From assembly GCA_023213395.1 (NCBI GenBank), contig CM041465.1, positions 98,401,741 to 98,465,740 on the forward strand: DNA of 64,000 nucleotides. The letters are read 5' to 3'. The notes beneath the pieces are model-generated. The model searched no databases, was not told the DNA's origin, and worked only from the letters and a program-made list of their open reading frames with translations. Numbering within the stretch: position 1 is the first letter of the stretch; every line of letters begins with the position of its first letter. The DNA comes from Cycas panzhihuaensis (lineage: Eukaryota; Cycadophyta). Positions 1 through 11,616 of the stretch are shown here, piece by piece. Made by a program: the position numbers and the translations under genes.

Positions 1-931
1 TCTTTTGCTAAGTGTCCTTTATGGTTACACCAATCACACATAATAGTTTGATTACCAGTCCCTAAAGAAGTACTAGTTTGACCTAACTCTCTTGCTCTTT
101 GTTGAGGTGGCCCTTGGCCTTGAAACTGTCGAGGTTGTGATTGAGGGTTTGATTGACCTTGTGGATAATTTTCCATATTTCTTCCTCTTCCTCTTGCTTG
201 GTTATTTCCTCTACCACAAGAAGGACCTTGATTTTTTGTATAACAAACTTCTTCTTCTACCTCAAAGGGTACATCTGGAAGAGAGTCAGAGGCTACAAAG
301 TTTATATCAAAGGTCTTGTCAAATCCTATGAACTTCTCGGCAAGCTCTTCGAAGTTGAGTGTCTTTAATGTTCCACTAGATTGAAGACTTCCAAGCAAGT
401 TTTTATAATCATGGACATATAAACATGACTGCATCAAAAATATCTAAGTGATGCATTGGGTCTTAAAGTCTTTGTCAATTGCCTGTTTGATTGGTCGAAG
501 GAGATTTATTGTCTCATGAGCTCATCCCTTCTGTATTTTTAATTTGTTCATTTTCAAAACAAGATGAACAAATTCTAAATCTGACTTTGTATCACAGTTC
601 TTTCTAAGAACTTCTAGGACCTTCCAAGCTATATCATGTTCCTCTTCATTTATCAAGTTGTGCAAGGAGTGATCAATAACAAACAAAATTCCTGCACGAA
701 TCTTTTCATCATCTATCTCCCATTATAGTTTAGCTGCGAGATCTATAGGAGTCAGGCGGATCCACTCGAAGCAATTGTTGTAGTCGTTCTTGGTGTGTTG
801 GATATAGGCTACAAGTGGGCTCTCCAAAGGCCTTCACACTTTGTAGCATTTTTAATTCCAGTGTACCATATATCCCAATTTTCTTTGCCTTTCAATATGC
901 AGTTAACATTTTGCTTGAATTAAGATAACAT
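1..931 (-). pseudogene. gag: copia gag, 5' part (family A copy 1)
   Basis: Gag is the capsid-like protein that packages the element RNA. The ATG at 931-929 precedes the copia gag motif of the type KGKENWDIWY, seen here and in the second copy near 39700. At the window edge the frame reaches a zinc knuckle: Cys codons at 36-38 and 27-29 and His at 12-14 (CDWCNHKGH). The last Cys of CX2CX4HX4C lies beyond base 1. A TAA follows within the first four codons, and the same TAA is present in the copy at 39675, so either the true start is downstream or a common ancestor was already defective. Frameshifts interrupt the rest. Confidence 0.85.
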
Positions 932-2950
932 AGTGATGATGAAGAAGTAGAAGAGATGATAGAAGTATGTGCCACTGACACGTGTGGCTAATACACCTGG
1001 CGCAGCAGGGATGTAGAAATGATTGTTATGATGAGAAGTAAGCAATGATTAACTATTTTTCAATAATTATATAAAAAATGAATATAAGTAATGATGCAAG
1101 AATGAGGCCTAATGTAGAGCTGGCAAAGAGTGGTGATGTGTCATGCCACTAACCTCTCACTTATGTCCAAATGTAGGTGAGGTTTCGATGCCTAAGGCTT
1201 CTAGTATACGATTAGGGCCTTCACCCGCGATACACTTTTGTGCTTGGTGATGAAATCCAAGTCACAGTGGAGCCCAGGTACTCCCAGTCCTCACCCAGTT
1301 CACCAATGAGTAACTTTATACCTCCTTTGAAGAGTCAAATGGTACTATGTATCCCACAGCTATGACAGATATTGGACTAGGTTAATTTTAATCTTCCATT
1401 AAGGTTTTTAGTTTTCCCTGGTGGTTATCTGGATTATCCCTAATTAGAGGATGTAGGTATGGCTAACCTGTCCCTCCACCACTATTCCGGTTAAGACTAG
1501 ACCCAGTATGAAACTCACACCTCCCTTAGGGCCTGGACTTTAGCCAACCTTGGTTTATTTCAACTAAGGCGAGTGTGCGTACAAGTCAAGAACTAGCGGT
1601 ATAGATCGTACAGATGGGATTCCTTTTAGGAATAGTGTAAGATGTTTCTGTATAACTGAAAACTGAAATAGAAACTTACCAAATCTACTTACTTGCTTTT
1701 CGTGCTTGCTTTATTGTTGTTGTTGCTTTTGTGATGCTTTGTTGTTGTTGCTGCTTTTATGATGCTTTATTATTATTACTACTTTAGTGATTCTTTGTTG
1801 TTGTTGATGCTTTTGTGATGCTTTATTATTATGTGTGCAAATAGAAAAGCATGCTAGATTTAGCAGGGGAACTAGATGTTACTTCCGATCTAAGGTTTCC
1901 CTTGCTTTAGTACAATGTTTCCAAATATGATTTTGGAAGTTTTAATACAAAAGCCACAATGGGCTTAAAATCGGATCAACTTATCACTCAAATGATGATT
2001 TTTCTAAATCTATATACATGTTATTTTGCCCTATTTTGTGATTTTTTTACAAAATTTTTAAATAATGATAAATGGGTAATTTTTAGAAATTACAAATATA
2101 AAGGCCTAAATGATGAAATGTAAATTTATGAAAGAAGAAAAAAGTGTTCAAAATGTCATTTTTGATAGATTTGTGAAGTCAGATTTCAGAAAAGCCACAA
2201 AAAATTTTTCAGCCCGAAAAAGCACCAAAGCAAAAATCATGCCAGATCAACTATCTCATAATATAGACTTCAGTATGTCAAAAGTTATGTTTTGACATGT
2301 ACATTAACTTTCTCTTCTGCACCATCTACAAAATCTACCAAAAAAATGCCTGAAACGCCCTTACAAGGTCCTTTATGGGGTTGAGTAGGCAAAATCAGCA
2401 ACCGTGAGAAAACTGCATAAATCTCACTAACAGGTGGATGAAATTTGCTGAGATTTATCTTAAAATGATCTTAATACATAAATGTACCAGATCCTTTAAT
2501 AAAACTTTCAGATATTCAACATATAATAGAAGGATTTTAATAGGAAAAGTGCTTTAAATCACTGATCCACAAAATTTACCCTTTTTGTCATAGTCAAACC
2601 TCACTATTATAGGCTGAATCTAAAGTTTCTTTAGAAGAAAAAATTGATCCTCTAGTGAAGCTGACCTTGCATGCCAAATTTCATCAAATTCTGAGATGGT
2701 TGAATTTTTATGAAAATTTGGGCCTTTAATGCTCCTGGGACTGTTCCGACAGTTGAACGGCTTCAAAAACCTATATTCTTCACCTCTAAATTTCTTCACA
2801 CATGCACAAAGTAACAACATATAAAATACTATAATTTTATACTCTCAAAATATTAAAAAAAATGAATGCACTTTTAATACTTCACATTGAAGGTGAAGGA
2901 GAGGCAAAATGACTTCATGCAAGTGGAATGGAGTGAATAGATCCCCTTCT
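932..2950 (-). other. long non-coding leader of family A copia copy 1
   Basis: About 2 kb separate the primer site from gag and hold no sustained reading frame. The stretch is collinear with 37674-39674 of copy 2, including a shared 27-bp minisatellite, so it belongs to the element and is not a later insertion. It may contain packaging and dimerisation signals, but none is identified. Confidence 0.75.
1724..1834. repeat. 27-bp minisatellite in the family A leader, about 4 units
   Basis: Four adjacent units of about 27 bp read tgcttttgtgatgctttgtt plus a short run of gtt or att triplets. The reverse complement of the same array, also about four units, lies at 38798-38915 in copy 2. Confidence 0.8.
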
Positions 2951-2963
2951 AGCTCTGATACCG
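2951..2963 (-). other. primer binding site, initiator-tRNA-Met type
   Basis: On the minus strand this reads CGGTATCAGAGCT, one change from the usual copia site TGGTATCAGAGC, and it lies two bases inside the LTR end. It would prime minus-strand DNA synthesis. Confidence 0.8.
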
Positions 2964-2965
2964 CA

Positions 2966-3277
2966 TAAAGGAAAGATGGATCCAGGAGATAAATCACTCA
3001 CATGTACACAATGGCAATGGAGAATGAAAAGGAAGATGAAACAAGATATGAGAGCAAGCTTGGAGGTGAGAATGAATAATGACTCCCTCCTTGAGATTTC
3101 TCCTTTTATTATTAAGGGTGAGCATTAGGGTTAGGATTTTCTCGCCTAACGACTTGAACCTGAAATTACATCTAAATGCATATAAATTACATTTCATTAA
3201 GAGACTAATATTAATAATATATCCTAAGGTCACATAATTGATCCATACAAATGACCTTGATACATTAACCTCTTTCA
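2966..3277 (-). repeat. 5' LTR of family A copia copy 1
   Basis: This 312-bp LTR starts TGAAAGAGGTTAATG on the minus strand and ends TTTA, where the other copies end TTCA, so the terminal CA has lost its C. It aligns along its whole length with the LTRs at 31729-32039, 37347-37659 and 43769-44080. Confidence 0.93.
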
Positions 3278-5458
3278 GCGATTACGTTCCCCATGTTTGG
3301 GGAAAGGATCCTTGTAGACAGGTTGGTCTAGATTGGGTCTAAATGCCTATTTAGAGGAAGAGTCACATTGTAGGGTGACCTTAAGGTGTTGGGCCCTATA
3401 TTGTGAGTGTTCGTGAAATCATTCCCCATGAATAGAACACCACTTCTTCTCTAAGGAAGAATTTGTCTTCCTTGTTTAAGAAGGTTGGGTATTACCACCC
3501 TTGGGAGGTACAGCTTGCGAAGCTTGATGGATACATTTGTGGGAAGTGGGTGATGAAGGGGCTTGGAGTTTAATCTCCTTCATGGTACATTCGAAAGAAC
3601 GTATGGCAGAAGTTAGGGGGTCCAAGGTCTTCTCTATCATGTGAGATGAAGACCTAAGAGGTTGTTGGATTTTGGTATCGCAAGGTAAAGGAGGTACCTC
3701 ACGTCGTTGTGAGAATCTAAGAGGCTTCTTGAGGCTTTCCTGGATCTCAATGGCTTCAAGATCCAAGCACTTGGTTATGGTGGAGTCGCATGTTGTTGCC
3801 CCAATCTTGAGGACTTCAACATGGACTTCAGGACAAAGGGCATTAACAAAGAGTTCTCTCTTAAACTCCTCGGGCAAGGTTACCTTTGTGGAGTGGAGAA
3901 GATCATGGAAACATCTCACAAAGTCATGATTCATCTCATCGTAACCTTGTTTAAGAGATAATAGAGCCTTTATTCTGCTCTCAAAGGGACAAGCTACATC
4001 AAAATAATTGACGAATTCATTAATAAGTTATTGGAATAAGTGGATAGAGTGTGTTGGAAGGTGATAGAACCATTCAAGGGCATCGCCTTGAAGAGAGCAT
4101 GGAAAACATTTTATTAGGATATGGTCGTATGCCCAATAATCAATGCACACCATGAAAAAACTTCTAACGTGCTCTGTTGGGTCTTACGAAGAGGTCCCAT
4201 CGAATTTGGGCACCTCAGGAGGGTGAGGTGATAAGTTGATCTGTAATGCCTCAACGGACAAAGGAGTTGATCTATAATCCATGAAGGGGCATGCCCTTGA
4301 TTGGACCATAAGATCAATGAAAGATGGAGGAGGTGGGTAAAGTTTTCTAAATACTTCTTGGGAAACTTGGTTCATAAGGGGATATGCACTTCCTCCCATT
4401 TGGTGAAAGGGAACAAATCCTACATTCAGAGGGATTAGAAGAGAAGTAGATGGATACCAGGGGCCCATCCCTCCTTGAGGATATGCCCCTTGTTGAAAGG
4501 GGGCTTTAGTGGGGGCGCCTTGGGAGGGGGCTTGCCCTCCTTATGAAGGTGCCACATAAGAAGGAATGTAAGAAGATGGAATTGAGGGGTATGAAATTAG
4601 TTTTTGCCTGTATGGGTTGCCTGTAGGTGGTGTGACACCATACAGATGCAAAGGATCCACTTCATAAACAGGAAGGGGATTCCCTTTGTTGTGCCCCTAT
4701 GGTTGGGAAGTATACCCTGGGGGAACATAAAGGGAAAGACCCCTAGGTTGAGCTTGGGTATGCATGGGGATATGTCCCACATGGCTAAAAGTAGGAGCAT
4801 GCATAGGTCCCCTAGATCTAACGGGAGGCAGGTAAACTATAATCGGTTGAGGCATAGTCATTTGGCTAGAGGGAGGTATACTCAACTTAACTTAGGAAGA
4901 GGGTATACCTTGGGTGGTCCCTAAGGAACATGGATCATAAGGAGAAGAAGGCACAATAAGGGATGCCCTCATTGTGGGTAAGGGAGTCGAACGGGGTGGA
5001 TGAGGCAGTGTGGATGTGGAGGAAGGAAGTGCTATGCTTTGTAAGATGCTATCCAACCACTTAGGATGTGATTGGAGGCTATCAGCTTGGAAGCATTGGT
5101 TAAGCACTTCCACCACATCTACGGGAGGGGTATCCACCTGATCATATGAGGTTAATGGGTCATCATATGAGGCAGACCCCATAGGGAAATCCTCATGTGG
5201 ATCACCACCAAGGTGATGACACTCCAAGGGAGAAGATGTTTCCACGTCATGAGTGGAGATGTAGTGGACTTACGGGTGTTCTTGGTCACCCAGGTAGAAG
5301 ATAGGGTCCTTACCCTTTTGGATGGGCCCTTGGAAAGAAGTGGGTGGCTGGTGGGACTCGGAGATATAGGCATGATATGCACAATCAAAAGGAAATCCTT
5401 TTATGGTCAAATTAGAATCCAACGATGGAAGTGAATAGTAAAGGCAGTATTCCAACAA
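3278..5458 (-). pseudogene. gag: Ty3/gypsy gag with in-frame stops
   Basis: One frame stays open in register from about 5458 to 3278, broken by at least six stops (for example at 4889-4891, 4694-4696 and 4181-4183). The N-terminal part is Pro-rich. The capsid domain begins near 4215 with the Retrotrans_gag signature PPEVPKFDGTSS, followed by a stretch resembling GDALEWFYHLP and by LFVNALCPEV near 3840. A degraded zinc-finger-like stretch (WCSIHG) follows a stop at 3473-3475, in the same frame. The copia LTR then truncates the gene. No good ATG is visible at the far 5' end, so the start is approximate. The family assignment is firm; the exact lineage is not. Confidence 0.82.
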
Positions 5459-5635
5459 AGGAGGGAGGCCTCATAAACGACGAGAGAATCATCGCATACA
5501 AGTCTCTCCTAAAGGTTGGAAGAAAAAGAAGTGGTATGATGATAAATGTTACGGGCTACCTAATGAATTGAGGAGAGCTACCGAAATAAAGGTAGTACTA
5601 ATAGATTAGGGAGAGGATAGATCCCCTTACTGGCA

Positions 5636-5655
5636 GGTCCCTAGTATGGTCACCA
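5636..5655 (-). other. candidate primer binding site of gypsy-1 (tRNA-Arg-like)
   Basis: The minus strand reads TGGTGACCATACTAGGGACC. By eye it matches 13 of 18 positions of the TGGCGACTCTGCTGGGGA site known for Tat/Ogre gypsy elements, and most mismatches are C-to-T or G-to-A. It lies just inside an LTR-like end (GATTCCA) and upstream of gag, as expected. Confidence 0.4.
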
Positions 5656-5656
5656 G

Positions 5657-6073
5657 TGGAATCACACCTCTGGGGGGGGTCACTAAATTTGGGAGAGATC
5701 ACGTTAGCACAAGTGATGGTTTCATGGCGAAGGATCTATAAGATCAAGAGAGAGAGAGATCACACACAAAGGTCATCTGTATGTCAAAACACAGGTTTGA
5801 GGACATGCAAATGGTGCACAAACTCTCTTCCAGGTAACAACTCCTCAATTCAGAGTTGGGGGCAAAGAGGGATCTCCTTAGTTGTTGAGTAACCTCTAAA
5901 AGAGGCCCTTCCATCCTAGATGGCTAAGGAAGGGAGGCAAAAGTGATGGTGCACCTCTTCTTGTGAAGAGGAGAATGGGTAGAACAAGCCCTAATAGAAA
6001 GTAGAAAAGACTCACGCAAAGGCTTAGAATGGCTAGAAGCATGAGTAAACGAAGGGGGAGTTGGGTTGATGAA
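5657..6073 (-). repeat. 3' end of the gypsy-1 5' LTR (rest resumes at 21466)
   Basis: No coding frame is recognised. The position directly outside the candidate primer site and the continuation across the copia insertion suggest this is LTR sequence. The matching 3' LTR is outside the window, so the call cannot be confirmed by pairing. Confidence 0.45.
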
Positions 6074-6507
6074 TGTGAGAATAGGCACATACACAATGTA
6101 ATCATAGAATCATAAATTATGTAAACATAGGTAACAAGATAATACTACACATGTACACAGATTGACAAGTGGAAAATCCCTTCTGGGGAAGAAAAACCAC
6201 CTCCTAAAGTTCTAATTTTATTAAGAATAACAGTGAACAGAAAACCAAACAGGTAAACCACCTAATACCTAAACTAGCCTTTGAAAATGCATACACACAA
6301 CCCTCTTAGATTCATGGAACCATCTCCTTGAATCTAGGAGATGAATTTATACAACAAAAGGTTCGTTGAAATGCAGTTCCGCATTTCAACCACCTTTCAC
6401 ATAAGTTAATTAATAAATATAAAGTTTAAACATTAGGATAACTTAAATATACAGTTAGATATATGACTAAAATATGAACTTTAAAAGATTACATTAGCAT
6501 TCTAACA
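6074..6507 (-). repeat. 3' LTR of family C copia
   Basis: This 434-bp LTR starts TGTTAGAATG on the minus strand. It aligns with 19273-19352 plus 21091-21460 across its length. A purine tract, AAAGGGGGA on the minus strand at 6508-6517, abuts it. Confidence 0.95.
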
Positions 6508-6554
6508 TCCCCCTTTAATGTAAACTTTTATACTATAGAAAAAGAAGGTCTTCA

Positions 6555-9500
6555 TCACGGTGATCCCCCTTTCATGGAGACTTCTTTTATCTGCAACAGA
6601 TCTCTGAGATTTAGAAACTTTACTTTAGTTAAAGACTTCGTAAGAATATCAGCAATCTGTAGATCTGTTGGATAATAAGACAAAGAAACAAGATTATCAG
6701 CAACTAAAATACGGATAAAATACTGATGTAATTCAATATGTTTAGTTCTAGAGTGTAAAACTGGATTTGTAGCTATAGCAATTGCACCTTAATTATCAAC
6801 TTTAATTTCAATGGAAGAGTTTAGAGACAGACCAATTTCATTTAGTAAAGATTTGAGCCAAAGTGCTTCTTTACCGGCTTCAACAAATGTATGATATTTT
6901 GTTTTAGTTGTGAATAAAGCAAGTGCCTACATTTTCTTACTAGACCAAGTAATAGGTGAGGAATCTATAAAAAATACATAACCTGAAGTAGATTTACGAT
7001 AAGTTATATCACCTGCTCAATCGGAATCAGTATATCTAGTTAATGTTAGATGTTTATTACAAAAATTATAAGTTAAACCATAAAACACAGTATGCTTTAG
7101 ATAACGTAAGATACGTTTAGTGGCTTTCTAATGAGATTCGTGTGGTTGTTGCATATAACGAGAATATAAAGCGACAATAGAAGAAATGTCAGGGCAGGTG
7201 TGAGTTAGATAGATAAGACTACCAATTAGTTATCTATATAGTATAGGATCACATAAAGGTGATGAACAATTAGTAGATAGCTTAACTCCTAATTATAACG
7301 GATTAGATACAGGTTTAGTATTTTCCATATTAAACCACTAAATTAAGTCTAGAATATACTTAGGTTGAGATATTGTTATATTTGAATGATTTTGATAAAC
7401 TTGTAAATCACGAAAGTAATGTAATAAACCTAAATCAGTCATTTCGAATTTATTCATTAAAGTAGATTTTAAATAATGAATATTATGAGTTAATGATCCA
7501 ATAATGATAATGTCATCAACATAGAGGATTAGAATAGTAAGATTTTTATTTTCATGTTTAAAATAAAGATTTGGATCACTAATACATTTAGTGTATCCAA
7601 TGTAAATTAAATACTCGTCAACTTTGGTATACCAAACTCGAGGAGCTTGTTTTAAACCGTAAATAGATTTTTTAAGTTTACAAACTAAATTAGGATTTTC
7701 AATGAATCCAAGTGGCTAAGATATATAGATCTCTTCTATGAGATCATCATTCAAGAAAACACTCTTAACATCCATTTAGTAGATTTCCTAACTAAATTTG
7801 GTTGCATGTGCAATAATTGTTTTGATTGTGTTCATCTTTGCAACTGGGGTAAAAGTTTCATTAGAATCAATACCATCTATTTGTGAAAATCTTTTTACAA
7901 CAAGGCGAGCTTTATATTTTTCAACTGCACCTGTTGAGTTATATTTTGTCCTATAGATCTATTTACAGTCGACGACATTTTTCCCAGGTGGGAGAGGAAT
8001 AAGATCCCAGGTTGAATTTTTAATTAAGGCATCAAATTCAGTCTGCATAGCATCCTGCCATACATGATTGTTGCTAACTTGTTTAAATGTTTTGGGATCA
8101 TTATTGTCCATTATTTTTGCCATTAAGGTAAAATTAGCATGTAGTTTTTACGCACGTGTGCGTTTGGTATTGTTAGGATTACCTACATCAGATCCAGCAT
8201 CAGCAAGCGTTTTAATTGCCCAAACAGGTTGCTTATGAGTAACTGTATCTGAAGATGTAGGTTGATTTGATGAAGTAGCCTAAAGATAAGGATCTATTTC
8301 AGTGGGTTCAGATAGAGTCCAATTTTGGACTTGAGTTGATAAAGATTTTATAACCTCTAGATTAGCTTGTTTTTCAGAGAGGTTAACGAAATAGGTGTTG
8401 GTTAACAAACTTTCGACAGGAAGTTCTACATAAGTAGATGTTGAAGAAGATCCTTCTTCATTAAATATTACATTACGCAAAATAGAAATTTGATGCGGGA
8501 CTAGATCTAAGAGTCTATAAGCTTTACTCTCTCTGTTGTATCCAACGAAGATGTATTTTTTATTTTTTTTGTCTAATTTTTTACGTTTTTCGTGAGGGAT
8601 GCATCCCCACATAATACTGCCAAAGATTCATAAATGATTAACAGATGGTTTTCTTCCAGACCATTTTTGTTCTAGAGTAATGTTCTGTAGACATTTACTA
8701 AGTAAATGATTTAATAAATAATTAGAGCAGTTAATTGCTTCTGCCCATAATTTTAAATCTAGATTCTTTGCATGTAACATGGAACGAGTCATTTCAACAA
8801 GAGTACAGTTTTTACGTTCAGCAACACCGTTTTGTTGAGGTGTGTATGGAACGGAATGTTCGAACCGAATTCTATATGATTTACAGAAAGAAGTGAATTT
8901 TCCACTTAAATATTCCTTAGCATTATCAAATCGAAATATTTTAATTTTTGAATTTGATTGATTTTCAACTAACATTTTATATTCAACGAAAATGTCAAAT
9001 ACTTAACTACGTGTTTTGAGCATGTAAACCCAACATTTTCTTGAATAATCATTTATAAATGTAACAAAATAATGAGAACCTGAGTATGACGTTACATGAA
9101 AGGGTCCACATATGTGAGAGTGGACAAGTTCAAGTGGAGAAGTTGCTCTGAATTAAGTTTTATGTGGAAATAGATCCAAATGTTATTTACCTGTCACACA
9201 GGCTTTACAAACACCATAAATAGTATTTAAGTGTGGTAGACCATGAACCATTTTATGCTTCTTTAAATATTGCAGTTTGCCATAACTTGTATGACCAAAT
9301 CTTGCATGCCAAAGCTTGCTGACTAAGTCAGATTTGGCAATAAAGGCACTAAAAGATTATGTTTTGTTATTTTGAAGACTTGTTAGACTATAGAGACCTG
9401 TGTTGTGATCAACAGGTCCTGAAGTAATACATCTGAATTTGTTTAATGGTTCCTTAATGATAAATTTATTTTTCTAGAATTCGACAATAAGGTCTTTCTG

Positions 9501-9780
9501 GCAGATTTGATACACAGAGAGTAGGTTTGGTAATAAACTAGGTACGTAAAAGATGTCCTTGATTGAACCATCTTTTAAGATAACATCACCTGATCCTTTG
9601 ACTTTAAGTTGATTACCACTTTCGAAAGAAATCTCTTCTTCAGAGTTTGTATCAGATTGATAAGTTGTTAAATTTTCCTGGTGTCCAGTCATGTGATGGG
9701 ATGCACCAAAGTCAAGGATCCACTGTGGTGGTTGATTTGAAGGGGCAACAAACGTAGAAGTTGTTACTGCTAAAGAGCGA
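6555..9780 (-). pseudogene. pol: copia pol (protease, integrase, reverse transcriptase, RNase H), family C
   Basis: The polyprotein makes DNA from the element RNA and integrates it. Decoded on the minus strand, the protease to GAG-preintegrase linker is at 9474-9780. The integrase core follows near 8628-9230, with the YTPQQNGVAERKN motif at about 8830. Next comes the integrase C-terminal stretch near 8290-8610, including IFVGYNRESKAYRLL. The reverse transcriptase has the catalytic VDDIIII motif near 7510, and the RNase H includes TKHIELHQYFIR and ends ADILTKSLTKVKF. The stop is at 6557-6555. Many stops and frameshifts break it; several stand at conserved Gln or Trp, such as the Trp of SDWAGD and the Gln of DNQGAIA. 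Confidence 0.9.
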
Positions 9781-10830
9781 TCATGAGATTAACGATTTTG
9801 GGGTCATGATTAAGAATGGGATTGAGGTCTATTTTGCAATCCCTTGAAAGCTTTCCATGCTTTTGAAGCTATTCTACTTCTGCAAATATCAATAGTATGG
9901 CCTCTTTTATGACAATAGGCACAACTAGTGTTCTAAGAAGAAGTTGCATTGTTCCTATTATGAAAGAATTGATTGGAAGTATTCTGGTGTTTGGTTGGAC
10001 CAGAACATTTAACATTGTTTTGTAAATTGGATGGTGAACCTCTATGAGGTTTCTGAAATTTTAGATTATTGTAAAAATTGTTCTATTGTTTATTTTTTAA
10101 TTATGGCTTAGTTTTAGAAAACAAAACTTGTGAAGGATCTTTTAATGCGCTTGTTTGAATTAACATTATCTGATATTCAATTAGCTAGTTTGTCAACTAA
10201 TTGAATATTATAGGTGGGTTGCCAGCTTGTTGTCTGGCGGTTTTATAGAGATTAAAGTGTTTTGGTAGTTTGTTTACTGTAAGACGTACGAGTGCGTCGT
10301 CGTCTCTAGCATGCGTGATTATTTTCTCAGTATCACCTTCTTTACTTTTAGATTTGATGCAGTTTCCTAGATCTTTATTAATTAATTAAATTTTAGTTAA
10401 AAAATCCTCAACATTGGAAAAATTGTCAAAAGTAAGGTTATACAATTGTTATTCTAGGACAGCCACTTAATGTGTATCTATCTTGTCATATTTTTCTTGC
10501 AAGGTTTCCAAACAGTGGCCAAGTCATCTATTTCAAAAAAATACCTATTGATTTCTGGTGACAGTGAGTTTAATATGGTGTCAGAAGCTGCATCTGAGTT
10601 CATCAGATATACCATGTAACTCTCTGTAGCATCTCTTTTTTGTTTTTGAAATTCACCTATCACATATTGCCATATTTTTTGCTGTTTGAGCTAATGGGAT
10701 ATGCAATTCCTCTAGTCGGCATAGTTTGAGCTGGTTAATACTGGAATTGGAACGCAGCTGATTGTCCCTGGCATTAATACCATATTGAGAGTGATGAGGT
10801 TTGATTGTAGATTGAGGAGTTATAAAGGTG
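9781..10830 (-). pseudogene. gag: copia gag, family C
   Basis: The N-terminal part carries the copia gag pattern (SSNYADW, then QKIWQYVIGEF near 10660). A central UBN2-like capsid region near 10480-10600 reads LSPEINRYFF. A zinc knuckle CAYCHKRGHTIDIC (CX2CX4HX4C) is complete at 9882-9923. Stops and small frameshifts occur throughout. The start is not resolved; it lies about 270 bp from the LINE insertion point. Gag leads directly into pol, as in other copia elements. Confidence 0.85.
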
Positions 10831-11080
10831 ATTAGAAAATTAATCACTTAGTAAAAGCACTTATCATGTTAACAGATATAATTCAAGAAGGTATTCTAGT
10901 ATGCATTAGTTGTATTTAAGAAAAAAACATATGTTTATAGATAGATGGATAAACAAACAACTTCTTAAAAACATTGCCTTAAGCAGTCCTTTTTGATAAA
11001 CAGTTCTCTTTGAGAAATAGTCCCATTTTGACAATTAATTATCCTTACTCCTTAAAGAAATGAAAAAATCTCCCTTGATT

Positions 11081-11101
11081 AAAACAGTTCTAATAGAAAA
11101 A
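11081..11101 (+). repeat. left target-site duplication of the L1 LINE
   Basis: The sequence aaaacagttctaatagaaaa recurs at 17257-17277 with one change (g to a). A roughly 20-bp duplication with A-rich flanks is typical of L1 endonuclease target-primed insertion. Confidence 0.92.
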
Positions 11102-11616
11102 GTTGGACAGAGAGAGCTGCGATCGGCGACGTAGAGCGACTATCTGAAGCTAGGGTTTTCGGCAGGCGGGGACGGAGGTGGTGATCCAGGCGTCTTGGAC
11201 GCCATGGCGTCCTTGGAAAGATGAAGGAGCTGGACGTCGTCTTTCCTTTGAGGCCCACGGGCTCTTGATCTTCCTATCTTTGCCCTTGTTCGAGCTATGG
11301 CGGCGGGATAAGGAGCAGACTTGCTTGGCGACCAGGCGTTTCTCTTTCTGGGTCAAAGCTATCGCTGTCTGGAGGTGGCCCTCTTCCCTCTCCTTGCTTT
11401 GTCTTTCGTTCTCTGCGGAGGCCTCCTGTTGTGGTCAGAAAGGACGCCTTATCCTCTCGGGGTGGAGGTCAGAGCTGGTGTTCAGAGTGGTAGACAGTTC
11501 GGGGCTCTGGATAAATACGGAAAATAGAGGTGCTGGCCCCAGAGGGGCTGCAATCATCCGGTATGTTTTTGCACTGCTGTTCAGAGTTTTTCTCTAGTTA
11601 GTTAATAATTTTAAAA

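Larger units (their letters stand above)
1..3277 (-). mobile_element. Ty1/copia retrotransposon, family A copy 1 (5' part, cut by the window edge)
   Basis: This is the 5' third of a minus-strand copia element. In its own direction it reads 5' LTR (2966-3277), primer site (2951-2963), a non-coding leader of about 2 kb, then gag, which runs off the left edge. The same order and sequence recur in the complete copy at 37347-44080, which proves the family. Its right end abuts the gag of a minus-strand gypsy element, so it inserted into that gene. The candidate 5-bp target duplication on this side is gcgat (3278-3282); the partner lies outside the window. Confidence 0.93.
3278..6073 (-). mobile_element. 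Ty3/gypsy retrotransposon, 5' portion (gag and LTR end), gypsy-1
   Basis: This minus-strand gypsy element is recognised from its Retrotrans_gag domain, a candidate tRNA-Arg-like primer site and LTR-like sequence upstream. A copia LTR interrupts it at 3277 inside gag. The family C copia interrupts it at 6073, and its sequence resumes at 21466 after the duplicated atgaa. The pol region must lie left of the window. The primer type resembles the Tat/Ogre lineage, which is an inference from the primer alone. Confidence 0.8.

Noticed and set aside
92-368. Plus-strand frames at the left edge
   Set aside because: They are shadows of the minus-strand copia gag, whose zinc knuckle fixes the coding strand.
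11178-11597. A 139-codon plus-strand frame in the LINE 5' region
   Set aside because: It lies in the GC-rich L1 5' UTR, has no family resemblance and ends before the true ORF1 start at 11617. Chance openness from composition is more likely.
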